Source: Astrocystis sublimbata
Lineage: Eukaryota; Ascomycota; Sordariomycetes; Xylariales; Xylariaceae
Assembly (NCBI GenBank): GCA_022453515.1
Contig: JAJNNY010000151.1
Location: forward strand, 1 to 21,502
DNA: 21,502 nucleotides
Direction of reading: 5' to 3'
Of this stretch, positions 10,452-19,350 are shown piece after piece. The notes under the pieces are model-generated. The model saw only the letters and a program-made list of their open reading frames with translations, had not been told where the DNA came from and did not search any database. A program made the translations under genes and the position numbers. Within the stretch, counting starts at the first letter, position 1; the number at the start of each line of letters is the position of its first letter.

Positions 10452-11392
10452 GCGAAAGAGGGTTAAACGGCGTTCAACAAGGATGGCATACGGCCTGGTT
10501 TGGAGTTTGGGGAGTTTTGCATGCACAATGGTTGTACGGGCAATCACATTCGAAAGCCAAAAACAGGAGCAATGCATTTGAGCACGCCAACTCAGACATT
10601 GACGAAAACATCTTATCTTAGCTACCAAAAACAACCTCTACCGTGTAGATCCGTTATCGGAAGACACCACCCATGTACTGCGAGAGGTGACTTAACGGCG
10701 GTTCCTCACCATAACCGAGACCCGCTTGCCTGGAAAATACACTTTCCGCTGCGCCGGGTTGCAATTACGCGGTTGCATGGATCTGCTCTATCTCCTCCTA
10801 CCAGCCGGACCCGGCACTTATTGTATTCATATCTAATTGCGAGGCCGGCCCCAATCTCCGCAACTATATAGGTGGTCCGGGGCAAGGCACGATTCGTTGC
10901 CTGCATCCTGGGTAGAGGCTATATACGGTCGACGGCCTTACTTCCACAGTTGGACAGCTCGGACAGCTAACAAGGCTACAAATCCCTGTAAGGATAGATA
11001 GGGTGGGAATCCCCGCGTTTCCGCCCAGACTCTGGGGTTGACTGTTAGTTTTCTGGCAGCACGACAAGGCGCCTCGATTGTTATATGTATGTACGACGAA
11101 GGCGCAAAACTGCTGCAGGCCGGGGGTCTAGCCGTCATCGAAGCGAACGAACGAACGAACGAACGACAGGTGCTCGGCCCCGGATTGTGATGGACCTCCC
11201 ACATGACGCTTCGCGACCTAGTCGGGCAAGGCTGGGCGACAGGCTGGGCGACAGGCTGGGCATACGGTATGTGTTCAAGGCGCATGTTTTCAATATTATG
11301 TACAAGGTACGCCAGCCATATGTTGAACATCCGAGCTGAGCGTTGAGCCGAGCCCGCGCTTCGTTTCGGGACAATGTGATTCGGTTATCAGA
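10452..11392. other. Intergenic stretch downstream of RFC5 (right arm)
   Basis: This region is the mirror of 1-944. It should contain the RFC5 3' UTR and terminator, but I see no clear AATAAA. It carries five CGAA units (11144-11163) and the 12-bp tandem repeat (11229-11261). A 123-codon open frame at 10500-10871 has no recognisable features and is not called. Confidence 0.6.
11144..11163. repeat. CGAA/TTCG microsatellite (right-arm allele)
   Basis: There are five uninterrupted units here. The left-arm allele at 230-252 is 3 nt longer and interrupted, so this site distinguishes the arms. Confidence 0.9.
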
Positions 11393-13585
11393 TTTGGGGT
11401 TGCCAAGAAAGCACCTGACCTGGCGTGGAAAAGCCATATGGTCTGTCAGCTACATATAAGTACCTACATGTAGGTACTTACCTAGGGCAGCACTACCTTA
11501 GGTATGTACGTAAAGAGCGCACCGGATTAGGTACAGAGCGCACATACAGGTACATTAGGTACCTAGGTAGGTAGAGCACGCCGCCGCTAGCCTAAGGTAT
11601 GGAGTGCGGGGTTGCCAGGTACATGTACCTCGTCCTGCTTGCTGCTTGCTGCTCAACAAAAAAAAAGGAGGTGAGCCTCTGGGCCAACTCGCGTCGACCA
11701 ACCAACATGGTCATGATTCTCACCATCCGCATCTCCGAGCTTTGCCGTGCAACGCTACACAACATTGCCGTGCAGCAGCTTTCAGACCGTCAGCGCTACT
11801 GCGACTGTCTTCACTGGCTCCCCACGGACTATGGCCAAGACGGACACTTTGATCGCGGGCTGCGCTCTGCCTATCCGGGCCTGGTGCCACCCTCTCGCGT
11901 GATCGCTACCCACTTCCCTTCGACTTATTACATATCGTGGGGTTCGCGCGTGCATTGGTCTATATGTAGCAGCACCGAAACCGCCCAGCCATCCAGCTTC
12001 GGTCGCACATGTACACATGCCGGCCAGCCAGCGTAGGGTATCATGGCAGAACCGCCACTCTGGTTCTTGCTTGGAAATGGTAAGGAAGCCTCGCTTTTAT
12101 AGCAGGAAGCCTCCGATATAGCCCCCCCAACCACCACACCCTCAACAACCCTCGACACCCAAGCCCTTGGGTGGCACTTCTCAGGGTGCGATTTGCGATA
12201 CGTCACTTGCACAGTCCCTCGGGGTCCAATGCAACAGCACGAGTCTAGTCAATTGGGGCGGAGAAAGGCGTTCACGCCGGGCCTGGACCACCCCACTACA
12301 ATTTCGCCGCAGTTGCTCGTCACTCGGAGTGGTACGACAGACGATGAATATCCCTACACCGACGAAAGCTCGGGAGTCGACTGACAAAGAAGCCGAGCAC
12401 CTGGAAGGAGACTGGAGGGCGTGGCATATTCCCATCGACTTTCTTTGTAGAGCTCTGCCTCTTGCGTGGCCGTCAAGAGCTGGGGGGGGAGCTATAAAGC
12501 AGGTAGGCTCGGTAGAGTAGGTCAGCAAGGAGAAACAGCTATCGAAAGAAACAACGCCATGCTCGTTCCGTCAAGCTTCGATGCGGGGGGGAACGCCTCT
12601 AACAAGCGGTCATCCCACCCCTCGCCCCTCTCGGTCTTTTGCTGACAAGGGCATGCCAAGGCCAGCCAGCACTTGTGTGATTACTGGTAGGCGAGCGAGG
12701 GCGAGGTAGGTTTAGTATTGCACTTGAGCGTAGACTGGCACAACTGGCCATGCCCTTGCCATGCCACGGCGACGGTCGAGCGGTCGAGCGGAAGTGGAGG
12801 ATCGAAAATCCCCACCTGAACCCTGACGTTGGCCTGTCCCCGAGGAATCAAGATACGGTCGAAGCCCGAGACGTAGCCCGGCGATGGGAGGGTACCGTGC
12901 CTGCTCTTGCTCGCCTGCTCGCCTGCAAGGACTGGCAACCTTGGACTGGCAAACGGTCGACGGGCTAGCAGATGGCGCTGGTTGCTGTGCCAGGGCTTTA
13001 CCAAGGTATCTCCTGTTGCGTAGCATCGATGCCGCGTCGATACCGGCCGGCCACATGGGTATGTTGGTAGTGGTATTGCAGCTGCGAAAGCGCGAAGCAG
13101 CGAGTAAGGCGGTAGCGAGCAGACCTACCTCGCCTACCAGGTACGAGCAGTACCCCCGGGGCCCCGGTACAATAAGCATCCCAGGAGATCGTCGAAGCCT
13201 AAATCGGTAGTGTTCTGAGCCACTGCGGGAGGGACTAGGTCGGTATAGGCAAGGTAGCACATAATTACATATACATGTACGTCTGCCCTTGGCTTCGCTG
13301 CCACTCTTCCGCGAATCCATTGACATACAAAGCCGTGCCGCTCCCTCGTTTGCGACCCTCGTCCCATTCACGCTCTTTTTGTCTTCTGCCTCCTCTGAAC
13401 ATTTCCTCATACCCCCCCCCATATACCGATTCTGTCGCGAGCTCCTCCGTCTGCATAAGAGATATCGCGCCTCTGCCTGAGAGCTACGAGTCCTAGATAG
13501 CTTCACCACAACCCCGCCGAAGCACCCCGCCACATTCGTCTTCGTCTTTTTCTTCACCCTCGACAACCCCCCCCGCGCCGCAATC
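11393..13585. other. Single-copy intergenic region and facA promoter
   Basis: Most of the first 200 bp is built from TAGGTA/TACCTA words, including a 24-bp perfect palindrome at 11457-11480. Further on there are several mononucleotide runs: A9 near 11659, and C or G runs near 12121, 12484, 13421 and 13567. The last few hundred bases before 13586 are pyrimidine-rich, as in strong fungal promoters. Long overlapping open frames on both strands (for example 12712-13587 minus and 11599-12036 plus) show no family signature, and I treat them as chance. I see no RNA gene. Confidence 0.6.
11457..11480. repeat. 24-bp perfect palindrome in a TAGGTA-rich cluster
   Basis: The sequence is built from AAGTACCTAC and its reverse complement around a central ATGT-type core (centre CATG). 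It lies only about 65 bp outside the visible end of the right arm. Adjacent words are TACCTAGGG (11479 on) and TACCTAGGTAGGTA (11560 on). Confidence 0.85.
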
Positions 13586-15992
13586 ATGGGTGAGGAAGCG
13601 AAGGCGCCCGTGGTGGCCGAGGCTCACCTCGTCGACACATTTCGTAAGTCACAGCCAATTGCTCTTGCGCACGACCTGGCGCAAGCGAATGGGGAACATG
13701 GTGCTAATACCTCATGATCAGACCCCCCTCAGAAGATGCTTGACAGTAAGCTCACAAACGATTCCTCCCTGGATAGCCTCATGTAGGCACACAGTCCAGA
13801 TAGCTAATTCAGAGCAGAGCATCCCAGCAAACCCCATCTAGGCAGTAAGTCTTTGCCCGCATGGGCGTTGTGTCCCAGAACCGGGGCAGTTTTTTAACGT
13901 TCTGCAGGCCTCGAGGAATATCAGCAATTATATAAGCAGTCTATCACAGAACCTGACACGTTCTGGGGCGAGAGAGCTCGAGAGCTTTTAACATGGCAGC
14001 GCGACTTCGACACAGTCCGCTCCGGCAGTCTGGCCAACGGCGATGTAGCTTGGTTTCCCGACGGCCAACTCAATGCGGCCTACAACTGCGTCGACAGGCA
14101 CGCTTTTAAGGACCCTAACAAGGTTGCCATTATATACGAAGCCGACGAGCCTGGTGAGGGTCGCAATCTGACATACGGTGAGCTGCTTCGCGAGGTGTCG
14201 CGAGTCTCGTACGTGCTCAAGAAGATGGGTGTCCGCAAGGGGGACACAGTGGCCGTCTACTTGCCCATGATTCCCGAAGCTCTGATCGCTCTACTTGCCA
14301 TTGTTCGTATCGGGGCTGTTCACTCTGTCGTGTTTGCCGGCTTCTCGGCCGACTCATTACGCGACCGCGTGATCGACGGCCAGTCCAAGGTCGTCATCAC
14401 CTCCGACGAGGGAAAGCGAGGTGGCAAGCTCATTGGCACCAAGAAAATCGTCGACGATGCGCTGAAACAATGCCCCGACGTCACTGGGGTGTTGGTCTTC
14501 AAGCGCACTGGCGCCGATGTCCCCATCACACCGGGTCGCGACCTGTGGTGGCATGAGGAGGTCCAGAAGTGGCCTTCGTATATCGCCCCCGAAGTCATGA
14601 GCTCCGAAGATCCCCTATTCCTACTCTACACGTCCGGCTCAACCGGCAAGCCCAAGGGTGTGATGCACACCACGGGTGGCTACCTCCTCGGAGCCGCCAT
14701 GACAGGAAAATACGTGTTCGACATTCATGATGGGGACCGGTACTTCTGCGGTGGTGACGTCGGCTGGATCACTGGCCACACATACGTCGTATACGCACCC
14801 TTACTGCTCGGTGTCTCCACCGTGGTATTCGAGGGCACACCGGCTTACCCCAACTTCGCTCGTTACTGGGAAATCATCGACCAGCACGAGATTACCCAGT
14901 TCTACGTGGCCCCTACTGCCCTGAGATTACTCAAGCGCGCCGGCGACGACTTCGTGAAGGCTCGGATGCCTAAGCTCAGAGTGTTGGGATCTGTCGGAGA
15001 GCCGATCGCAGCTGAGATCTGGAAGTGGTACTTCGAAGTTGTCGGCAGAGAGGAGGCTCAAATCGTTGATGTAAGTTGCGCTTTCAATTGTGCGAAACCC
15101 ACATGAAGAAATGGCTAACCTTGTCTCTATAGACGTACTGGCAAACCGAGACCGGATCCAATGTCATCACACCGCTTGCTGGTGTCACCCCGACAAAACC
15201 CGGAAGTGCATCGTTGCCCTTCTTCGGCATTGAGCCCGCGATCATCGACCCTGTTTCTGGCGACGAGATACACGGAAACGATGTTGAGGGTGTCCTGGCT
15301 TTCAAACAGTCCTGGCCTAGCATGGCTCGCACCGTCTGGGGTGCCCACAAGCGATACATGGAGACATACTTGGACGTATACAAGGGATACTACGTATGGC
15401 CACCCTCCCCTGTGTACTGAATGGATGTATTCTGACAAATGTGTCTGTAGTTCACCGGCGACGGAGCCGGCCGCGACCACGAAGGCTTCTACTGGATCCG
15501 CGGACGCGTCGACGACGTCGTCAACGTCAGTGGCCATCGACTGTCGACCGCCGAAATCGAAGCAGCCCTCATCGAGCACCACTCGGTGGCCGAAGCGGCT
15601 GTCGTCGGTGTGGCCGACGAGCTGACGGGCCAGGCCGTCAACGCCTTCGTGGCCGTCAACAAGGGCATCGAGACCAACGATGCCCTGCGGAAGGAATTCA
15701 TCCTGCAGGTCCGCAGGAGTATCGGGCCCTTCGCCGCCCCCAAGGCCGTGTACATCGTGCCCGACCTGCCCAAGACGCGCAGTGGCAAGATCATGCGCCG
15801 TATCCTAAGGAAGATCCTGGCTGGCGAGGAAGACCAGCTTGGTGATATCACAACGGTATGCTTCCATCTTCTCTCACTTTGCACCACCTATACAACATGG
15901 CCATATGCTAACGCTGAATGTTTCCACAGCTCTCTGACCCTTCGATCGTCGAGAAGATAATCTCCATCGTCCACGAAGCGAAAAAGAAATAA
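13586..15992 (+). CDS. facA: Acetyl-CoA synthetase (AMP-forming)
   Basis: This enzyme activates acetate with ATP and CoA to acetyl-CoA, feeding the glyoxylate cycle, lipid synthesis and histone acetylation; it acts in the cytosol and nucleus. Seven exons (13586-13643, 13722-13745, 13818-13844, 13908-15070, 15133-15393, 15451-15855, 15930-15992) join in frame to give 666 residues, the normal length. Two are microexons of 24 and 27 nt; they restore the stretch DTFHPPQKMLDKHPS. Visible motifs are the AMP-binding P-loop [12 protein letters not shown] (about 277-288), TYWQTETG with the acetate-pocket tryptophan (W427), [12 protein letters not shown] (from 512), [14 protein letters not shown], and the C-terminal catalytic and acetylatable lysine in RSGKIMRR (K624). 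There is no C-terminal peroxisomal SKL signal. The gene is complete, with no frame defect. Equivalent names are acu-5 and ACS1. Confidence 0.97.
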
Positions 15993-15993
15993 A
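15988..15993 (+). terminator. AATAAA overlapping the facA stop codon
   Basis: The hexamer AATAAA spans the TAA stop of facA. It may contribute to poly(A) signalling, but fungal signals are degenerate. The A/T-rich stretch to about 16035 probably holds the real 3' end. Confidence 0.25.
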
Positions 15994-16209
15994 CAAATCA
16001 TAACAAGTTAAATCCAAGTATATTTCATTGAGTAGGCAACTGTTGGGCTCTGATGGTGGCGGGTTATTTGATACCATATTGTTACACTACTATTTTACGA
16101 CTATTTTCTCTCTTTTTTTGGAATACATCACGGATTTTGAATGAAATGAAGCTATGCTCATGTTATGCGGATAGAATACTTATATCTATGATTTCGGCAA
16201 TCTTTTCAT

Positions 16210-16238
16210 ACCTACCTACTACCTACCTAGGTACCTAA
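16210..16238. repeat. TACCTAGGTA-type motif cluster downstream of facA
   Basis: Four CCTACCTA-like words lead into an exact TACCTAGGTA at 16224-16233 and a further CCTAAG. Confidence 0.7.
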
Positions 16239-18081
16239 GATATTTATGCCTTCCCTAATATTCAGTGTTTTTCAAGCCCGAATCTCACATCTGGGTAAGA
16301 ATTAGTCCCTCGAGGTTCTGATCTCGATTTCCTGTGAAACTTCCTCTCCGCTCTTCACCTCGACGAGGGGCTGGGGGGATCCGAACCTTGGCTTTTCGGC
16401 GGTGTGCAAATTTTGGCGACGAGGCGCATGTCGTTGGGCGCGTCATTGGCCAGGTCGGATCACGATGCCGTTCTTTTGCCTCGTCGCCAAGCCGAGAGGT
16501 TTCGAAACGTCTGTAGGTCACTGTAGGTAATACAAATGCCCGTCTCGTGTGAGTCCCTAGGTATTTACAGTACTTATTCTATATATGTAAGAAGAGCCCG
16601 CCCGGGCTCGAGATTGGTAGAGCGTGAAGTATGTAAGAATGTTCTGTATAACTTACATCGGCATAGCTACTACGTCTATGAGTGTAATTAGGTACTTTCA
16701 GTGCTGCAGGAGGGTTCGGAGAATTCCAGGGGAGCTACTTACGTATATACGCATGTATGTACACATCAGATGGAAAGACTATATCCTAGTACCTACACAT
16801 CTCATGTGTGATGGCTGCTTGATAGGTGAGTATAGGTGTAAGTGTACGCGTCACTTCGCTTGGCGAATGGGCTTAGATCTATCTCGATTGTCCACGCGTG
16901 ACCAACCTAGCTACTGAAAGGGGTTCATATGTTAATGAGTTAAGGTCGCCCGCCATTCCAAACTTTACATACACTAGATACCAAGTATGTAGTAATAGCA
17001 GATATTACATGTCAGTTTGTAGGCACGGGAAACTCATGGTTGTTGCTATCGCTACCATACCTGGGCGAGCCTGGGCAGGTAAAATGTTATCTAGACAGAT
17101 AGGCGAGGTCGACGGCCTCGATCTGGACCCGTGGGGCTGGATTGGGGTGTTGCGAATGACGTAAGTAGGCGGACGAACGCAAGAGCAGTATGTATGTATA
17201 CATATTCCCGAGTCGTATTCATTCTCTATTCACAACTTATTCAAGCTACTATGTCGTAACCTTGAAGTTATAATAGGATGTGCAAAAGCCGTACTGAGAA
17301 GCAATGAGATACTACCCATGTAGTTTGATTACCTAGGTGTGCGATCATAGGGGCTTTTCGCATAGACTTGCAGCAAGACGCGAAACTAAGTCTGGATCTC
17401 AAGGATGGCCGTTGCCAAGACGGATCGTGTGCTACCCAGGCCAGCCCCGGTACGTAAGGTAGGTAGGTACCTGAATATAGATAATGCAGATTGGCAGATT
17501 GGCAGAGTAGAATAGGTGTGGTTTGTCTCTATTTTCAACCAAGAAGCATAGTAGAGGCGGGACCAGAGTTGCTACCGGCGCCCAGGTAGAGTGGCCTTGA
17601 CCACAGTCGGCGGCGTCTGCAGCACGTACTCCGTACGAGAAAACATTGATCAACATGATTTGTCAATTGCTGAATTCGGACATGTCATTGTTTTTGTCTA
17701 TCCACTGCAGCATGGACCGGACGTCAGCAACAACAGTAGCCTGCCTACAATCCCTGGTGTAAGCAGGCAATTTGCCTGGGTTGGGTATACGAGCTTTTCG
17801 TCCCATCTCGCCATCTGAGTATCGCGAACCTAGAGATGTGGTGCTTGTACCACCAAGATATGTATGTATATAGTATAGCATTTAGAGCACGTACCAATCG
17901 GGATATTCTGGTTGGTCTTTTCTTCTTCTAGAAGGGCACGCACCCAGTGGGCCAGTGTGTGGTTGATTGATTCCCGAGAATGACGGGCTGCGCAGTCCCA
18001 ATATCGGGTTTTCGGCTCCTACATACTGCTGTGCCTCCTCAGCAGTTCCGGTCCATGTCAATTTCGTATTTTGAACCCAGA

Positions 18082-18109
18082 CAGCTCGACAGCTCGACAG
18101 CTCGACAGC
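18082..18109. repeat. 8-bp tandem repeat, about 3.5 copies
   Basis: The unit cagctcga is present three times in a row, followed by a partial fourth copy. Confidence 0.9.
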
Positions 18110-18368
18110 CAGAGATGCCATGGTGACGCTTCCTTGTTCCCTGCCAAGAAATCCCAATCGGGCTCTGCCCAGGTGCGCAGGCCGTCTGTTCCGATGCAAC
18201 GCTTGGCGACCATGGCAGCAAGAGTGGCTGTGCTGCTGCCCACATACGGCTTGCTGAAACATGACTGAGGAAAAAAAGACGGGGTACAGCAAGGTCGGTG
18301 ATGATCGAGTTGTGCTGGGCCAGACGTTGAAACGCCGTCTCTTGAGATCTGGGCCAGGTCCACAGCCT

Positions 18369-18397
18369 TTCTCTCTCTCTCTCTCCCTCTCTCTCTG
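18369..18397. repeat. CT microsatellite
   Basis: This is a run of CT dinucleotides interrupted once by CCC. Confidence 0.9.
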
Positions 18398-18589
18398 TGA
18401 CCTGAATTCGCCCTGCCCTGCCGTGGCATTCAACAGACAGGCACACAGGTTAGTTGGCTCGTTGAAAGAGCGATGCCTGCTGACCTGAGGCCTGCCAGGC
18501 GAGCAAGGCTACTTCTCCCATGGATGCTGGAATGCTTATGCCAAGGTGCCTTTAGACTGCAGGCTCACCTCGTGCCGACCTCGCGCCGT

Positions 18590-18840
18590 AGGTACTTGTA
18601 GGTACTTACCTACCTATATGTACTTTATTTACCCTTAGGTAGGTGGGAGTAAGGAAGAGAGAGAGAGGGGGAGAGACCTTGCCCGTAGGCACCCTCCCCT
18701 GTTAGGTAGCCTGTCCTGCCCTGCTAGCCTGCCCTGTTAGGCCCAAGCCACCCGAAGCCACCCAGTACCTAGGTAGGTAGAAAACTACTACTACCTTAGG
18801 TAGATACCTGGGAAGGCACGAGGTACTAAGTAGGTAGCGG
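18590..18840. repeat. TAGGTA/TACCTA word cluster and GA tract upstream of the ADAM gene
   Basis: TAGGTACTT words are followed by a GA-rich tract (18655-18677). Repeated CCTGCCCTG/CTGTTAGG words come next, then a second cluster with an exact TACCTAGGTA (18766-18775) and several TAGGTAG words to about 18838. Confidence 0.7.
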
Positions 18841-19350
18841 CGGGCGCTTGTGGTGGGCCATGGAAGGAGGTTCAGGACTGGGCAAGGAGGCGTTCGGCCC
18901 CCGGCAATGGCCCTACGTCCTTCGTCTCATACCGCCGCCAGGTTCTGCTCCAGACCCTCCCTCGCCTCCCTCGCTCCGCTCTCCCACTTTGTACACTGAC
19001 CTTCCTTACCCACTCTCGCTGGAGGCAACAAGCCCATGACAAGGTCTTGAGACCCCGTGCTTTGCTGTGCTGCGCTGCTCTTGTTTTGCTTCTGTTATCC
19101 CACCCATTCTGTTGCATCGTAGTGTGTATTTTGGATTGATCTCCTTTGTCTCCCTTGTATAGATCCCGCATTTGCCGTTGCAACCTCCGCCATCCATTGC
19201 CCAAACTTGTATCTCCCACATACCGAAACCCGCCGCCGTCAATCACGCCCACCACCATTCCGACCGCCACCGCTCCTATCGCGGATGGGGTTGTGAGCAG
19301 CCGCCTTCTGTCCCGCCCGCGGCATCTTCTCATAGACCGCATAATCCATC

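Larger units (their letters stand above)
1..11392. other. Giant near-perfect palindrome (inverted duplication of about 5.7 kb)
   Basis: The sequence from 1 inward is the reverse complement of the sequence from 11392 inward, all the way to a fold at about 5691.5. The sum of paired coordinates drifts only from 11393 at the outer end to 11383 at the fold, and each change is a small indel. I compared both arms line by line. There are 19 one-base losses in the left arm, 5 in the right arm, one extra C in a left C-run (near 3360), one 3-nt expansion in the left arm (230-252) and one substitution (3319 against 8067). The outer edge on the left is not visible because pairing continues to base 1. Whether this is a real genomic structure or a library or assembly artefact is discussed in the findings; I favour the artefact. 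Confidence 0.97.
5692..11392 (-). repeat. Right arm of the palindrome
   Basis: This is the reverse complement of the left arm and joins single-copy DNA at 11393 or, if the arms extend beyond the window, possibly further out. It carries the intact RFC5. Relative to the left arm it lacks single bases near 5731, 5830, 5965, 6040 and 6085, and it probably has an extra base near 6333. All its apparent defects therefore lie within about 650 bp of the fold, while the rest reads cleanly. Confidence 0.95.
15993..19350. other. 3.36-kb region without a recognised gene
   Basis: No open frame here shows a family signature or a convincing exon structure. The stretch is rich in TAGGTA/TACCTA words (16210-16238, 17331-17340, 17459-17472, 18590-18650, 18766-18830). 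It also has an 8-bp tandem repeat (18082-18109), a CT microsatellite (18369-18397) and a GA tract (18655-18677). The part after about 18850 is presumably the promoter and 5' UTR of the ADAM gene. A small lineage-specific gene or non-coding RNA cannot be excluded. Confidence 0.55.

Noticed and set aside
10500..10871. 123-codon open frame downstream of RFC5 (mirror at 525-896)
   Set aside because: There is no family signature, and the codons crossing repeat-like and AT-rich bits look random. It is more likely RFC5 3' flank.
1..11392. Transposon or insertion element with long terminal inverted repeats
   Set aside because: The arms carry ordinary host genes. There is no transposase, no internal unique segment and no target-site duplication to be seen.
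1..11392. RIP-mutated duplicate
   Set aside because: The single substitution is not a C-to-T or G-to-A change, and there is no excess of TpA. The duplicate has not passed through RIP.
11599..12036. 145-codon plus-strand open frame in the single-copy intergenic region
   Set aside because: There is no recognisable domain, it begins within repeat-rich DNA, it contains a long A-run, and overlapping open frames on both strands are of similar length.
12712..13587. 291-codon open frame on the minus strand upstream of facA
   Set aside because: It is antisense to the facA promoter, 5' UTR and start codon. It is low complexity and Arg/Ser-rich, has no motif or intron structure, and is typical of chance open frames in GC-rich DNA.
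16360..16500. Possible tRNA on the minus strand (TTCGGATCC near 16380)
   Set aside because: The bases flanking the TTC loop do not form a five-pair T stem, and I could not find matching D and anticodon arms.
17882..18446. Overlapping minus-strand open frames of 123-183 codons
   Set aside because: Three frames are open over the same bases, including the CT microsatellite (read as an Arg-Glu repeat). This indicates composition and not coding.
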